The notes beneath the pieces were generated by a model that was given only the letters and a program-made list of their open reading frames with translations, searched no databases and was not told where the DNA came from. Both the position numbers and the translations under genes were made by a program. Of a stretch of DNA of 64,000 nt, positions 45,361 to 55,877 are shown one piece after another (positions within the stretch are counted from its first letter, which is position 1; the number at the start of each line of letters is the position of its first letter). Location of the stretch: NCBI RefSeq assembly GCF_014280235.1, contig NZ_CP047940.1, positions 558,001-622,000 of the forward strand. Direction: 5' to 3'. Source of the DNA: Cyanobium sp. NS01. Its GTDB lineage: Bacteria > Cyanobacteriota > Cyanobacteriia > PCC-6307 > Cyanobiaceae.

Positions 45361-46389
45361 ATGACAATCTTTGTGCTGCGTCCTTCACGGCAGGGCCAGA
45401 AGGTCACGCGTCGCATTCTGAAGGGTTTTGGGTTGGCCGTCAGCGAGGCCTCCCCGGAGGTAGAGGGGGCGGCGGGTTACGACACGTTCATGGGTGTAGG
45501 GCTGGCTGGGCAGTATCAAGATCTCGCACAACGTTACCCCTCCAGTCGTTTCATTCTTCTCCGCAGCCGTGGCAGCGATGGGCAGAGCCCTACCGCCACC
45601 CAGGGCATCACTGCTTTTTGCGAGGAGGTTGAGTGTTTTTTTGCGGCCCAGCCTGGAAGGCTGCTTGCTGTTGCGCTGCCGAGCCCTGAGGCGAAGGCAG
45701 CATTGAAACAGTTTCTGGGGCTGCCGGACCCTGATCCGGTGGTTGTGCTCTCCCAGAGCCGGGCCGCAAGGCGTCTGAGGCAACAGCGCCGCCGCCGCTC
45801 CAGATCCAAGCTCTTCTGTATAGGTTTTCATAAAACTGGCACAACCAGCCTGGAGCGAGCCCTTGAATATCTGGGCTACCGAGTGATTGGTCGAAGACGG
45901 CTCAAGGGGCTTCACAGCCACCACGAACTTCTGGAGGCGTGCTGTAATCTTGTGCCTCGCTATAATGCCTTCCAGGATAATCCGTGGCCACTGTTCTACC
46001 GAGAATTGGATGCCAGATTTCCAGGTAGTAAATTCATTCTCACTGTGCGTCCCCCCGAGGCCTGGTTGCAAAGCCAGGTGAAGCACTTTGGTTCAAAAGT
46101 GTCAACTATGCGACAATGGATCTATGGAAAGGGATGTTCCAAGGGGAATGAGGGCGTCTATCTTAAGCGCTACAATGAGCACAATGCTGAGGTGATTGAC
46201 TATTTTCGAGATCGCCCAAGGGACTTGCTTGTGCTTGATCTTACGGCCGGGGCTGGCTGGCCCGAACTCTGCAACTTTCTAGGCTATCCAATACCCTCTG
46301 TGCCGTTTCCCCGTTCCAATACAGCCGCCGATCGTAAGGAGCGCGACAGCCTCAAAGACGCGTGGATTGTCCCTGGGAAAACTCCCTAG
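45361..46389 (+). CDS. Tandem-duplicated sulfotransferase: degenerate N-domain plus intact C-domain
   Basis: The 342-residue protein has a clear sulfotransferase half from about residue 150: KLFCIGFHKTGTTSLERALE carries the PAPS P-loop, and YRELDARFPGSKFILTVRPP follows. The first 145 residues are a decayed copy of the same pattern: TIFVLRPSRQGQKVTRRILK aligns with the P-loop segment but has lost it, and YQDLAQRYPSSRFILLRSRG aligns with the second. LLAVALPSPEAKAALKQFLG in the N-half matches LLVLDLTAGAGWPELCNFLG in the C-half. A basic linker of about 15 residues joins the halves. It overlaps the convergent fcl gene by 38 bases. Confidence 0.78.
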   Translation: MTIFVLRPSRQGQKVTRRILKGFGLAVSEASPEVEGAAGYDTFMGVGLAGQYQDLAQRYPSSRFILLRSRGSDGQSPTATQGITAFCEEVECFFAAQPGRLLAVALPSPEAKAALKQFLGLPDPDPVVVLSQSRAARRLRQQRRRRSRSKLFCIGFHKTGTTSLERALEYLGYRVIGRRRLKGLHSHHELLEACCNLVPRYNAFQDNPWPLFYRELDARFPGSKFILTVRPPEAWLQSQVKHFGSKVSTMRQWIYGKGCSKGNEGVYLKRYNEHNAEVIDYFRDRPRDLLVLDLTAGAGWPELCNFLGYPIPSVPFPRSNTAADRKERDSLKDAWIVPGKTP

Positions 46390-47365
46390 CAACCTCTTGG
46401 ATTCCTAAGGATAGTGCCACCTTGGCCTTCCAACCAAGGCTTTGAAGCCGAGTCACATCCAGTCGTTTCCGTGGGGTGCCATCTGGCTTGGTCTTGTCCC
46501 ACTCAATGTCCCCTTGAAAGCCCACGGCATCAGCCACCATTTGGGCCAATTCCTTGATCGGAAGATCTTGACCTGTGCCTACGTTCAGGAAGTTGAGATG
46601 TTGTCCGTCTTGCTGCTGAGGGGCATTTTCAGCTGAAGGATCCCAACGCTGAAGGCAGTACACGCAGGCATCCGCAAGATCGTCCACATGCAAAAATTCC
46701 CGGCGTGGTTGGCCTGTGCCCCAGCAGGTCACTGAGCTGGCACGGTTCATGCGGGCCTCATGGAATCGACGAATCAGGGCTGGCAGAACATGACTGTTCT
46801 GAGGGTGATAATTATCCCCTGGGCCATAGAGATTGGTAGGCATCAAGCTGATGGCATCGAAGCCATGCTGAAGTCGCAGGGCTTCGCATAGCTTGATGCC
46901 GGTGATCTTGGCGATGGCATACCACTCATTAGTGGGTTCAAGTGGGCCATTCAGCAATTCCTCCTCTCGGATGGGCTGGGCGGCAAACTTTGGATAGATG
47001 CAACTACTGCCGAGAAATAGCAGGCGACGCACACCCTGTTGCCAGGCAGCCTCAATCACATTGAGCTGAATCTTGAGGTTATCAAGAAGGAAGTCTGCGG
47101 GATAGGTGGAGTTGGCCACAATGCCGCCAACCTTGGCGGCTGCCACTACCACCACATCTGGCTTCTGCTGCTGAAACCATGTCTTGACGGCTCCGTCGTC
47201 GCTGAGGTCGAGGTTGGAGCGATCAGCCGTGAGCAGATTGGTGAAACCCTGCCGCTCAAAGGATCGGCAGACGGCGCTGCCAGCCATGCCTCGATGTCCA
47301 GCTACAAAAATTCTGTCCTGGTGATGGAGCAACCCACCGGATGCCTGGGCGGTGCTGGTGCTCAT
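46352..47365 (-). CDS. fcl: GDP-L-fucose synthase
   Basis: The 337-residue extended short-chain dehydrogenase has the nucleotide motif [17 protein letters not shown], the serine in [10 protein letters not shown] and the YxxxK catalytic pair in [14 protein letters not shown]. It epimerises and reduces GDP-4-keto-6-deoxymannose to GDP-L-fucose with NADPH. It is coupled by a four-base overlap to gmd, which makes its substrate. Length and motifs match the family, so function is likely intact. Confidence 0.94.
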   Translation of the reverse strand: MSTSTAQASGGLLHHQDRIFVAGHRGMAGSAVCRSFERQGFTNLLTADRSNLDLSDDGAVKTWFQQQKPDVVVVAAAKVGGIVANSTYPADFLLDNLKIQLNVIEAAWQQGVRRLLFLGSSCIYPKFAAQPIREEELLNGPLEPTNEWYAIAKITGIKLCEALRLQHGFDAISLMPTNLYGPGDNYHPQNSHVLPALIRRFHEARMNRASSVTCWGTGQPRREFLHVDDLADACVYCLQRWDPSAENAPQQQDGQHLNFLNVGTGQDLPIKELAQMVADAVGFQGDIEWDKTKPDGTPRKRLDVTRLQSLGWKAKVALSLGIQEVAREFSQGQSTRL

Positions 47366-48519
47366 GCCTTCACCTTCGGGCTCACGGCATTGGGGTTGGT
47401 TGGGGGGTTCTCCATCGACCCCACCACGGTGAAACCCTCCCGGCGTAGGGTGGCTTCCTTGGAGGCCTCCAGCTTGTCGCAGGTGACCATTTCCTCCACC
47501 AACTCCTCAAGTGTAGTGGTCGGAGTCCAGCCGAGCTTCTCATGGGCACGGCTTGGATCTCCCAGCAGGGTTTCCACTTCCGCTGGCCTGAAGTATCGGG
47601 GGTCGATGCGCACCACGGCGGCACCGGTGTCGGTGCGGCGGCCAACTTCTTCCAGGCCTTCCCCATGCCACTCGATGGCAGCACCACCCGTTGAATCCTT
47701 CCAGCCAACGGCTTCAGCGGCCAGCTCAATGAAGCGCCGCACACTCTCCTGGCGCCCTGTGGCGATCACGAAGTCTTCTGGTGAGCCTTCCTGTTGCAGC
47801 ATCCGCCATTGCATCTCGACATAGTCCCGGGCATGTCCCCAGTCGCGCAGGGAGTCGAGATTGCCCATGTAAAGACATTGATCCAGGCCTGCATCGATTC
47901 TTGCTAGCCCCCGCGTAATCTTGCGTGTTACAAAGGTCTCACCCCTGCGCGGCGACTCATGGTTGAACAGAATGCCGTTACAGGCGTACATGCCATAGGC
48001 CTCTCGATAATTGACTGTGATCCAGTAGGCATACAGTTTGGCGACTCCATAGGGGCTCCTGGGGTAGAATGGAGTACTCTCCTTCTGTGGGGTCTCCTGC
48101 ACCAGCCCGTAGAGTTCGCTGGTGCTGGCCTGGTAGATCCGGGTGCGTTCAGAGAGTCCAAGAATCCTCACGGCTTCGAGAATTCTGAGCGTGCCAAGAC
48201 CATCGCTGTTGGCAGTGTACTCAGGCGCTTCAAAGCTCACCTGAACATGGCTCTGTGCCCCCAGGTTGTAGATCTCATCAGGTTGAACCTGCTGTACGAT
48301 CCTAATCAGGTTGGTGCTGTCTGTGAGATCGCCATAGTGCAGCACCAGGCGCGGATCACTGACATGGGGATCCTGGTAGAGATGGTCGATGCGGCTGGTG
48401 TTGAAGCTGCTGGAGCGGCGCTTGATCCCATGCACTTCATAGCCCTTCTCGAGCAGTAATTCGGCCAGGTAACTTCCGTCTTGACCTGTGATTCCGGTGA
48501 TCAACGCTGTCTTGCTCAT
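47362..48519 (-). CDS. gmd: GDP-mannose 4,6-dehydratase
   Basis: The 385-residue enzyme begins [20 protein letters not shown] and contains [20 protein letters not shown] and [15 protein letters not shown] (catalytic T/E and YxxxK), with [20 protein letters not shown]. It converts GDP-D-mannose to GDP-4-keto-6-deoxy-D-mannose, the substrate of fcl. I start it at ATG 48519; the open frame extends to 48666 but without family residues. gmd and fcl form a GDP-fucose unit. Confidence 0.95.
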   Translation of the reverse strand: MSKTALITGITGQDGSYLAELLLEKGYEVHGIKRRSSSFNTSRIDHLYQDPHVSDPRLVLHYGDLTDSTNLIRIVQQVQPDEIYNLGAQSHVQVSFEAPEYTANSDGLGTLRILEAVRILGLSERTRIYQASTSELYGLVQETPQKESTPFYPRSPYGVAKLYAYWITVNYREAYGMYACNGILFNHESPRRGETFVTRKITRGLARIDAGLDQCLYMGNLDSLRDWGHARDYVEMQWRMLQQEGSPEDFVIATGRQESVRRFIELAAEAVGWKDSTGGAAIEWHGEGLEEVGRRTDTGAAVVRIDPRYFRPAEVETLLGDPSRAHEKLGWTPTTTLEELVEEMVTCDKLEASKEATLRREGFTVVGSMENPPTNPNAVSPKVKA

Positions 48520-48656
48520 ACCGCTGCTGCAGTTGCTGGGGGCGTGCGCGTCATTGTGACCTGTCTTGGGATCAGTGACCGTGTGTCCCGTCTGTCCTTC
48601 GCATCGGCTCATGGCTGCAGTGGGGAGCAAGATGGGCAGGAGAGCCTGGATGGTCT

Positions 48657-49634
48657 GTGAGCGCACTTCGGATTGCCCTCCCTCCCGGGGCCGCGGATCC
48701 CGTGATGGTTCCGATCCTGCATCGGCTGCTGAACGTGCTGCTTGCCGCAGACCTGCCGCTGGAACAGCTGGAGTCCTGGGAGGCCGTGGAGTTCGGCCTC
48801 GGGCCGGTGGCCGTGCTCTTCCCCACCCCCGATCAGGCCCTCTGCGCTGATCTGTTGCAGTCCGAGGGCGGCCTGGCCGGCCACTACACCCGTCTGGCCG
48901 ATCTGGCCTCGGCCTGGGCGGCGACAGAGCCGCAGCCCCAGCTGCGTCTGGTCAACCTGGGCCTCAGCTCCGTGCCCCAGCTGGTGGGCTGGGCGGTGGC
49001 GGCGCTGCAAGGTGGAGCGCTTGCGGACTCTTTGCCGGTGGCTGGCGATGGCTCAGGGGCCGACCTTGCCGACCAGGATCTCTGGCTTCGCGCTCAGCCC
49101 GAAGCCCTCAACGCCGTGATTGCTCTGGACCTGCTCCAGAGCCAGCCGCAGATCCTGCCGACCTACCTCAGGCTGGACGGCCATTCCCTCGCTGCTGGTG
49201 CTGAACGGCGCCCACCCGACCATGACTGCCTCTCGCGCCTGGAGGCGTCGGCCCAGCCAGAGCGGTTGCTGGAGCAGTGCCAACGGTTGGCCCGCTTTGA
49301 GGCTGACCTGCACGATCTCGGCCTGGAGCTCGGAGCAGCTCGAGCCGAGCTGATTGATGCCGCCTGGATCCGGGAGCAACTGGCGGAGCAGCTGCAACAG
49401 ATGGAGGCCGCCCTGGCAGATCTGGCGACGTGCCAAAGCGACCGTCTCCACCTCAGGCAACAGTTGGAGGCCGAGCAGCTCAACCAGGCGGAGCTGCTGG
49501 CCAACCAGCAGCAGATCCAGGCCACCCTGGAGCAGGCGGTTCAGTTCTCCCGCAGCCAGAATGCCCTGCATGACTCGGCCCTGAAGGTGATCAGGGGGTT
49601 GCAGCGTCAGCAGAGCTTGCTCGGCAGGGCCTGA
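48657..49634 (+). CDS. Hypothetical protein with C-terminal coiled coil
   Basis: The 325-residue protein (GTG start) has an N-terminal globular half and, from about residue 195, a long Q/E/L/A-rich heptad-like region ([20 protein letters not shown] and onward) that predicts a coiled coil. The tail resembles in character the coiled coil cut off from the interrupted sulfotransferase at 14915-15343. No catalytic motif is recognised. It is divergent from gmd and overlaps the next convergent gene by 44 bases. Confidence 0.55.
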   Translation: MSALRIALPPGAADPVMVPILHRLLNVLLAADLPLEQLESWEAVEFGLGPVAVLFPTPDQALCADLLQSEGGLAGHYTRLADLASAWAATEPQPQLRLVNLGLSSVPQLVGWAVAALQGGALADSLPVAGDGSGADLADQDLWLRAQPEALNAVIALDLLQSQPQILPTYLRLDGHSLAAGAERRPPDHDCLSRLEASAQPERLLEQCQRLARFEADLHDLGLELGAARAELIDAAWIREQLAEQLQQMEAALADLATCQSDRLHLRQQLEAEQLNQAELLANQQQIQATLEQAVQFSRSQNALHDSALKVIRGLQRQQSLLGRA

Positions 49635-51180
49635 CCACCGGACGCGGCGAGCGCAGCCAAGCGGGCCGGCCCGGCCGGTCGTTGTCCAGATAGCCCACCA
49701 GTTCCAGAGCATCGGCGGCAGCAGCACTGGCCAGGGAGTCCTGCTCGGGGTGGGGCCAGCGGGCGATCAGCCGGCTGCGGTTGGCCTCGATGAAGCGATA
49801 GCGGCCCGGACTCGACCCTTCCGGGTGAATGACGAGGCTGTCCGGTTCCACGCTGAAGTCCCCGCCGAAGCGCTGCCTCAGCCGGTGGCAGAGATCGGTG
49901 TCTTCCTGGCCGTTGAGATAGCCCACATCAAAGCCCTGCACAGCGGCGAACTCCCGGGCGCGCAGCAGCAGACAGGCTGCTGTGGCGGCTGGGGTGCGGC
50001 GACGCTGCAAGAGGGGCGCTGCGGCGGCGCCTGCATGCAGGGCCAGGCCCAGGGGGCTGGCCTGGCCGAAGACGACGCCCAGGCACTGCACCTGGCCTGC
50101 GGGGGTGAGCAGGGCCGGTTGGGCGCCGCGGCACCGTGGATCCTCCAGGGCACTCAGCAGCGGGGGCAGGGCCCCAGCTGCCATGCGGGCATCGCTGTTC
50201 AGGAACAGCACCCTGCTGCCGCGGCTGGACGCGAAGCCGAGGTTGCATCCCAGCGCGAAGCCGAAATTGCTGGGCTGCCGCAGCACCCGCACGCGGCGAT
50301 CGAGCCTGGGTGCCTCATCCAGAACGGCGCAGGTGCCTGCATCGCCGTTGCCGTTGTCCACCAGCAGGATCTCCAGCTTCTGGGAGCCCTGCATTTGCCC
50401 CAGGTGCTTCAGGCAGTGGCCTAGTTCCGTCCCCGCGCCCCACACGGGAATCACCACGGACACCAGCTCGTCATCTCGGCTCTGCTCGTGGACTGAGCTC
50501 CAGCAGAGCCGCCGCCTTTCCTGCAGCAGGTTCTCGTGGCAGCGGCGCCGGGCCTCCTGCCAGTGGCGGGGATGCTCGGTGGGCTCCAGGGGGGCCTCGA
50601 GCTCGATGGCCAGGCCGGGCAGCCATGGCCAGCGGTGCCAGCCGAGCAGCCAGTCGCGCCCCAGGGCCAGGCGAATCCCCCGCTCCAGGCGGGCCTGGGG
50701 TTCCTCGCGGCCATTGAGGGGGTGGTATCGGCCATGGCCATCGGCGATCAGCTGGCCATCGAGCCAGAGCAGGGCGGGATGCGGGTCTTCCCCAGGGGCC
50801 TCGCCATCGAGCACCGCCACCACGCGGCTGTCCCAGACCAGCAGATGCAGCAGGCCCAGCCGCAGGGTCGACGGGCTGGCCGCCGAGAGCTCCAGCTGGT
50901 GGGCCGGATGGGCCAGCACCCAGGCCAGCAGGGCCTCGGGGGTTTCCGGCAGGGGCCCCTGGGTGCGCAGCCGTTCCACGCCGTCACGCTCAAGCTGGGC
51001 GATGAGGGCCTGGCGGGCCTTCCGGGTGCACAGGGGCCGCAACCCCGGCGACGCTTCGGCCACCTGCAAGAGCTGCTGCAGGGCCCTGCCCGGCTCACCT
51101 GAGCCCATCAGCCGCGAGGCCTGCAGCAACCGGCGGCTGGCCTCGGGCAGCCAGACGAGATCGGGAGGAGCAGCAGCCAT
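49591..51180 (-). CDS. GT2 family glycosyltransferase with N-terminal extension
   Basis: The 529-residue protein has a GT2 domain from about residue 240: [60 protein letters not shown] and [13 protein letters not shown], in which NSD is the metal site, then [20 protein letters not shown]. Relatives add rhamnose, galactofuranose or similar sugars to surface glycans. The N-terminal 235 residues are not recognised. The ATG start is 94 bases from the divergent rfbF. Confidence 0.78.
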   Translation of the reverse strand: MAAAPPDLVWLPEASRRLLQASRLMGSGEPGRALQQLLQVAEASPGLRPLCTRKARQALIAQLERDGVERLRTQGPLPETPEALLAWVLAHPAHQLELSAASPSTLRLGLLHLLVWDSRVVAVLDGEAPGEDPHPALLWLDGQLIADGHGRYHPLNGREEPQARLERGIRLALGRDWLLGWHRWPWLPGLAIELEAPLEPTEHPRHWQEARRRCHENLLQERRRLCWSSVHEQSRDDELVSVVIPVWGAGTELGHCLKHLGQMQGSQKLEILLVDNGNGDAGTCAVLDEAPRLDRRVRVLRQPSNFGFALGCNLGFASSRGSRVLFLNSDARMAAGALPPLLSALEDPRCRGAQPALLTPAGQVQCLGVVFGQASPLGLALHAGAAAAPLLQRRRTPAATAACLLLRAREFAAVQGFDVGYLNGQEDTDLCHRLRQRFGGDFSVEPDSLVIHPEGSSPGRYRFIEANRSRLIARWPHPEQDSLASAAAADALELVGYLDNDRPGRPAWLRSPRPVVRPCRASSADAATP

Positions 51181-51274
51181 GGCTTCAGGCGCGGCGGGGG
51201 GCAGAGGTGTTCAGCCGCGGGCATCGGAGCCGTGGCCACCACGGCTTAAAGTGCCACCACGCCTGGGTTGCCGC

Positions 51275-52048
51275 ATGAAAGCTGTCATCCTCGCAGGCGG
51301 TTTGGGCACCCGCCTCTCCGAGGAGACCCAGGTGCGTCCTAAGCCCATGGTGGAGGTGGGCGGACGGCCGATCCTGTGGCACATCCTCAAGATCTACAGC
51401 GCCTTTGGCATCAACGACTTTGTCGTGTGTTGTGGCTACAAGGGCTACATGATCAAGGAATACTTCGCGAATTATTTTCTTCACACCAGCGATGTCACGT
51501 TCCACATGGATGAGGGCAATCGCATGGAGGTGCACCACCAGAAGACCGAGCCCTGGAAAGTGACCCTGGTGGATACGGGAGAGAGCACCCAGACCGGCGG
51601 GCGGCTGGCCAGGGTGCGTCCCTATCTGGGGGATCAGTCGTTCTGCTTCACCTATGGCGATGGTCTCGCCGATGTGGATGTGGAGGCCCTGGTGCAGCAC
51701 CACGCCAGCCAGGGCCTGCAGGCCACGCTCACGGCCGTTCAGCCACCAGGGCGCTATGGCGCCCTCCATCTCGAAGACCAGCGGGTGCGCCAGTTCCAGG
51801 AGAAGCCTGATGGCGACAATGCCTGGATCAACGGTGGTTTCTTTGTGCTGGAGCCCTCGGTGTGTGATCTGATCCGCGATGACGCCAGCGTTTTCGAGGC
51901 CGACGTGCTGCCGCGTCTGGCGGCGGCTGGCCAGCTCTCGGCCTTCCGCCACAGCGGCTTCTGGCAGCCGATGGACACCCTCAGGGAGCGCAACCGTCTC
52001 GAAGCGCTCTGGCAGGGCGGGCAGGCTCCCTGGAAGCGCTGGCCATGA
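51275..52048 (+). CDS. rfbF: Glucose-1-phosphate cytidylyltransferase
   Basis: The 257-residue enzyme begins [20 protein letters not shown] and has [20 protein letters not shown] and [13 protein letters not shown], which separate RfbF from the uridylyl and thymidylyl enzymes. It makes CDP-glucose from CTP and glucose-1-phosphate. I start it at ATG 51275; the frame is open far upstream through the neighbouring gene's antisense strand. It overlaps rfbG by four bases. Confidence 0.93.
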   Translation: MKAVILAGGLGTRLSEETQVRPKPMVEVGGRPILWHILKIYSAFGINDFVVCCGYKGYMIKEYFANYFLHTSDVTFHMDEGNRMEVHHQKTEPWKVTLVDTGESTQTGGRLARVRPYLGDQSFCFTYGDGLADVDVEALVQHHASQGLQATLTAVQPPGRYGALHLEDQRVRQFQEKPDGDNAWINGGFFVLEPSVCDLIRDDASVFEADVLPRLAAAGQLSAFRHSGFWQPMDTLRERNRLEALWQGGQAPWKRWP

Positions 52049-53127
52049 GCATCGATCCGGCCTTCTGGGCCGGCCGGCGGGTGCTGCTCACCGGCCACAC
52101 CGGTTTCAAGGGGGCCTGGCTGGCCCTCTGGCTGCTGCGGCTCGGGGCGAGGGTCGAAGGGCTGGCCCTGCCGCCTGAAGCCACCACCAGCCTCTATGGC
52201 GCCCTGGAACTCGAGCACCGCTTCCCGGAGCAGCTCCAATCCCACCTGCTCGACCTGCGCGATGCCGAGGCCGTGGCTGCAGCGGTGCGGCACGCCCGCC
52301 CCCAGGTGGTGCTCCATCTGGCGGCCCAGGCCCTGGTGCGGCGGGGCTACGCCGATCCCCTCGGCACCTGGGCCACAAACGTGCAGGGCAGCCTGCATCT
52401 GCTGGAAGCCCTCAGGTGCCTGCCCCATCCCTGCGCTGTGGTCATGGTGACCACCGACAAGGTGTATGAGAACCGGGAGTGGCTGCACGGCTACCGGGAG
52501 CCCGACCGGCTCGGAGGCCATGACCCCTACAGCGCCAGCAAGGCGGCCGCCGAGCTGGCCATTGCCTCCTGGCGCAGCAGTTTCTGCGGGTCGGGCGCCC
52601 ACCAGACCCCCCATCTCGCGATCGCCACGGCCAGGGCTGGCAACGTGATCGGCGGGGGCGACTCGGCTCCCGATCGGATCGTGCCCGATGCGATGCGCGC
52701 CTGGGCGGCAGCGGAGACCCTTGACCTGCGCCACCCCCGGGCCACCCGCCCATGGCAGCACGTGCTCGAACCCCTGGGCGGCTACCTGCAGCTGGCGCAA
52801 GCGCTGAGCCGGGATCCGGCGGCTTTCGCCGAGGCCTGGAACTTCGGACCGGGGCTGGAGTCGAACCGCACGGTGCAGGAGCTGGTGCTGGCCCTGCAGT
52901 CCCACTGGCCTGGCCGCTGGCGCGATTGCAGCGGCCCTGGGGCTCCCCATGAAGCCGGCCTGCTGCACCTGGCTATCGACAAGGCCGTCAGCCGGCTGCT
53001 CTGGCAGCCCCGCTGGGACTTCGCCACCACCGTGGCCCGCACGGCCGGCTGGTACCGACAGGTGTATGAAGGGGCGTCACCCCTGGCGTGCTGCCAGGCC
53101 GACCTGGAGGCCTATGGGGCGGGCTGA
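52045..53127 (+). CDS. rfbG: CDP-glucose 4,6-dehydratase
   Basis: The 360-residue enzyme has [20 protein letters not shown] (NAD binding), [20 protein letters not shown] and [17 protein letters not shown] (catalytic Y-x3-K), typical of RfbG. It forms CDP-4-keto-6-deoxyglucose, the branch point for CDP-linked dideoxy or branched sugars. No RfbH-like dehydrase or 4-keto reductase is seen in the window. It is coupled to rfbF by ATGA. Confidence 0.93.
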   Translation: MSIDPAFWAGRRVLLTGHTGFKGAWLALWLLRLGARVEGLALPPEATTSLYGALELEHRFPEQLQSHLLDLRDAEAVAAAVRHARPQVVLHLAAQALVRRGYADPLGTWATNVQGSLHLLEALRCLPHPCAVVMVTTDKVYENREWLHGYREPDRLGGHDPYSASKAAAELAIASWRSSFCGSGAHQTPHLAIATARAGNVIGGGDSAPDRIVPDAMRAWAAAETLDLRHPRATRPWQHVLEPLGGYLQLAQALSRDPAAFAEAWNFGPGLESNRTVQELVLALQSHWPGRWRDCSGPGAPHEAGLLHLAIDKAVSRLLWQPRWDFATTVARTAGWYRQVYEGASPLACCQADLEAYGAG

Positions 53128-53130
53128 GCC

Positions 53131-54129
53131 ATGAATGACCACGTTCAGAGTGTCTTTGCCGAACGCCATCAGCTCGACCTGCTGATGATGCGTGGGAACA
53201 GGATTCCCTCCCCCACCGCCCATCGCCGGCGCAGCGATCCCTATGGGGTTCATCTGGGCACGGGAGCCACCCCGGAGGCGTTCGATGGCAGGGTCGACGC
53301 CCTGCGCATCCACCGCCTGGAGCGCTTCTCCAACAGCCTCGCCCAGCTCTGCCATGCCTCTCACCTCGCCCGTAGGATCGGTGCCAGGGTGCTGGAGGTT
53401 CCGGATGCCTGGTACCTCCGCCGAGGCTCCACGCGTCTGGCCAATGGCCTGGAGGTGATCAATGGCCTCAGCCATTTCCCCCCCGAGCACACCCGGCTGG
53501 AGGGGCGCTTCTTCTACTGCCATACCCTCGGCGCCCTGGCCCATCCGATGCCCGGCTTCCGCAGCCTGCTGCAGCAGTTACGCCCCGCCATGACCCTGGC
53601 GCTGGAAGGGCAGGCTCTGCCGGACGACCACCTGGTGGTGCACATCCGCTGCGGTGACATCTTCGATCGCCACCCCCATCCGGGCTACTACCAGCCACCG
53701 CTGGCCTTCTACACCCTGGTGCTGCAGCAGCGGGCCTGGGCCCATGTGCATCTGGTGTTTGAAGACTTCGGCAATCCCGTGGTGCTGGCTCTGCAACAGC
53801 ACTGCCGCTCCCTGGGCCTGGAGGTGACCCTGCACAGCTGGGGCCTGGAGCGTGACATCGCCTTTCTGGTGCGCGGGCGGCATTTCGTCGCGGGACGGGG
53901 GACCTTCATGCAGGGGGTGGTCGCCCTCTCCCCCCATGCGCGAACCGTCTACAGCTTCTGGCCCTTCGATCCCGACCACGGCTGGGGACTCGACGGCGTG
54001 ACCAATGTGCTGATCGAAGACCGCAAGGGTCGCTACCTGCGCAAGGTGCGGCCATGGCGCAACTCCCGCCTGCAGCGGGCCTTCATGCTGGCTTACCCCG
54101 AGCGTCTGCTGGATCAGCGAACGGCCTGA
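53131..54129 (+). CDS. Putative fucosyltransferase-like (GT11/GT23-like) glycosyltransferase
   Basis: The 332-residue protein has LVVHIRCGDIFDRHPHPGYY, resembling the H-x-R-x-GD motif of GDP-fucose-dependent GT-B enzymes, then VHLVFEDFGNPVVLALQQHC and DIAFLVRGRHFVAGRGTFM. Its position next to CDP-sugar genes and the presence of gmd-fcl in the island make GDP-fucose a plausible donor, but the donor cannot be read from the sequence. It starts three bases after rfbG. Confidence 0.65.
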   Translation: MNDHVQSVFAERHQLDLLMMRGNRIPSPTAHRRRSDPYGVHLGTGATPEAFDGRVDALRIHRLERFSNSLAQLCHASHLARRIGARVLEVPDAWYLRRGSTRLANGLEVINGLSHFPPEHTRLEGRFFYCHTLGALAHPMPGFRSLLQQLRPAMTLALEGQALPDDHLVVHIRCGDIFDRHPHPGYYQPPLAFYTLVLQQRAWAHVHLVFEDFGNPVVLALQQHCRSLGLEVTLHSWGLERDIAFLVRGRHFVAGRGTFMQGVVALSPHARTVYSFWPFDPDHGWGLDGVTNVLIEDRKGRYLRKVRPWRNSRLQRAFMLAYPERLLDQRTA

Positions 54130-54155
54130 TCAGCGGACCTGATCAGCGGGCTGGC

Positions 54156-55232
54156 TCAGCCGACGACAGATTGATCGACCGCCTCCTCTCGACGACGCAG
54201 GGCCTGGAGGGAAGCACGGCCTGGAGGCTTGCAGAAGCGGTGCCGTGAGAGGGCCAGGGGGAGAGCCGCCGGCGTGATCGGCCCCTGGGCCGGCCAATCC
54301 ATGCCCCAGACCCTCAGCCCAAACCGTTGCTGGGCCTCGGCGAACTCGGCGGCGAGGGAGGGCGCGTCGAACAGGTCGGCCCAGCTGGTCTTCGGCGCCT
54401 CATCCAGGCTCGATCCCGCGAGCTGGGCCTTGAGCTTCCGGCGCAACTGCTGACGCCGTTCGCCTCGGGGGGGTTGATTGAGGCCCTGGAGGCATTGCTG
54501 AGCGAGTGCCACAGCGCGCGGCGAGAGATCTGGGGAGATCGGCAGTCCGGCCTGCCATGGCGGCGGGGCTGTCATGGACTCACCGCCGGATGCAGGCAGG
54601 TCGGAGCAGCCGGCACCTCCAAACAGGCTCAGGGTGGTCCAGGTGCTGGCCAGGCGGTGACCCCCGCCAGGCGGGTGCAGGACAAAGCGCAGCCCTCGGG
54701 CGCCGCACCATTCCAGCAGCGGTTCGAACAGGCGATCCAGCCGGTAGCGCTGGGGATGGCGCTCCAGTTGGCGTGCGGCGAAGGCGTCATAGGAGCCTGC
54801 ACAGCGGAAGGCCATCAGACAACGGGCGAAGTCGCGCGCCAGTTGTTCGCGGCCGTCAAAGAGATGCACCACGATGGCCAGCTGGAAGCCCCGTTCGTCC
54901 ACCTGCTGCCGCAGGCGGCCGAAGCGGCGTTCCTGAAGCAGCGACGGCACCAGGCCGGAGGCTACAGCCCACAGGTGTTCATGGCGCCGCCAGGGCTTCC
55001 ACAGGCGCCCTCGCTCGAGGCGGTTCCAGGCGCTCCAGTCGTTCCGCAGCACCGCCGGCAGCAGCGCCTCGCCCGGGTGGGCCCAGATGCCGTGCTGCCG
55101 CAGCTGCCGGCGGTTGGCCGCGACATCCGCGGCCAGCTCGGCCATCAGGCCGCCATCCAGACCGGTGTGAAGCAGCAGCTCGCGGGGAGCCTTGTAGTCA
55201 CGTCCTGCCCCGGACTTCACCATGTGCACCAC
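54156..55232 (-). CDS. Sulfotransferase-related protein lacking the P-loop
   Basis: The 358-residue protein begins MVHMVKSGAGRDYKAPRELL. LLLHTGLDGGLMAELAADVA occupies the place of the sulfotransferase P-loop, with AANRRQLRQHGIWAHPGE following just as in sulfotransferases, but no GxxKxGTT is present. AIVVHLFDGREQLARDFARC sits where the RDP segment should be. The arrangement matches the sulfotransferase at 43911-45107 without its cofactor residues. It may be inactive, structural or have another role. It is divergent from the 3,5-epimerase-like gene. Confidence 0.55.
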   Translation of the reverse strand: MVHMVKSGAGRDYKAPRELLLHTGLDGGLMAELAADVAANRRQLRQHGIWAHPGEALLPAVLRNDWSAWNRLERGRLWKPWRRHEHLWAVASGLVPSLLQERRFGRLRQQVDERGFQLAIVVHLFDGREQLARDFARCLMAFRCAGSYDAFAARQLERHPQRYRLDRLFEPLLEWCGARGLRFVLHPPGGGHRLASTWTTLSLFGGAGCSDLPASGGESMTAPPPWQAGLPISPDLSPRAVALAQQCLQGLNQPPRGERRQQLRRKLKAQLAGSSLDEAPKTSWADLFDAPSLAAEFAEAQQRFGLRVWGMDWPAQGPITPAALPLALSRHRFCKPPGRASLQALRRREEAVDQSVVG

Positions 55233-55299
55233 CCAGGCCCCTGCACCCTACGGGTGAGGGTCTCTGGCAGGCTGTCACCGCCGCAGCGGCACCTTCTCC

Positions 55300-55848
55300 A
55301 TGGCGCAGCGATTGGCCCAGGCCCACCCCACGGCCATCGAGGGGCTGGTGGAGCTGGCTTCATCGCCGTTTCTCGATGACCGCGGCAGTTTCCTGAATGC
55401 CTTCCGCCGTGAAGACCTGGCGCCCTGGTGGGGGGATCGGCCTGTGCACCAGATCAACGTGAGCCGCACGGAGCGGATCGGCGCCCTGCGTGGTCTGCAC
55501 GTGCAGCGGGGAGTGACTCCGGAAGCCAAGCTCGTCCGCTGCCTGCGGGGCAGGGTGTTTGACGTCGCCCTGGACGGTCGACAGGGTTCCCCCACCCGGG
55601 GGCAGTGGCTGGCCCTGGAACTGAGTGCTGAGGCGGGCAATGCCTGGTTGATCCCCGAGGGTTGCCTGCACGGCTTTCAAGTGTTGGAGGCTGGCAGCGA
55701 GCTCCTCTACGTGCATTCCGCTCCCTACCGGCCTGCTGACCAGGTGGGTGTGGTGTGGAATGATCCAGACCTCGGCATCGCCTGGCCTCTGCCAGTGGTG
55801 GATCTCAGCCCACGCGACCAGCAGCTTCCGCGCCTGGCCGACCTTTGA
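55300..55848 (+). CDS. RmlC-like NDP-hexose 3,5-epimerase-type cupin
   Basis: The 182-residue protein has GALRGLHVQRGV (the conserved LRGLHxQ, with the catalytic histidine), KLVRCLRGRVFDVALDGRQG and NAWLIPEGCLHGFQVLEAGS, all characteristic of RmlC-like cupins. Neighbouring rfbF and rfbG suggest a CDP-4-keto-6-deoxyhexose substrate in place of the usual dTDP form. The length fits the family. Confidence 0.85.
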   Translation: MAQRLAQAHPTAIEGLVELASSPFLDDRGSFLNAFRREDLAPWWGDRPVHQINVSRTERIGALRGLHVQRGVTPEAKLVRCLRGRVFDVALDGRQGSPTRGQWLALELSAEAGNAWLIPEGCLHGFQVLEAGSELLYVHSAPYRPADQVGVVWNDPDLGIAWPLPVVDLSPRDQQLPRLADL

Positions 55849-55877
55849 GCCTCCTCTGAATCGTTTGTTCCCGTCCC

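Noticed and set aside
45128-45364. 78-codon frame between the divergent sulfotransferases
   Set aside because: It is cysteine-containing and hydrophobic but has no start signal or family support, and it overlaps the next start codon.
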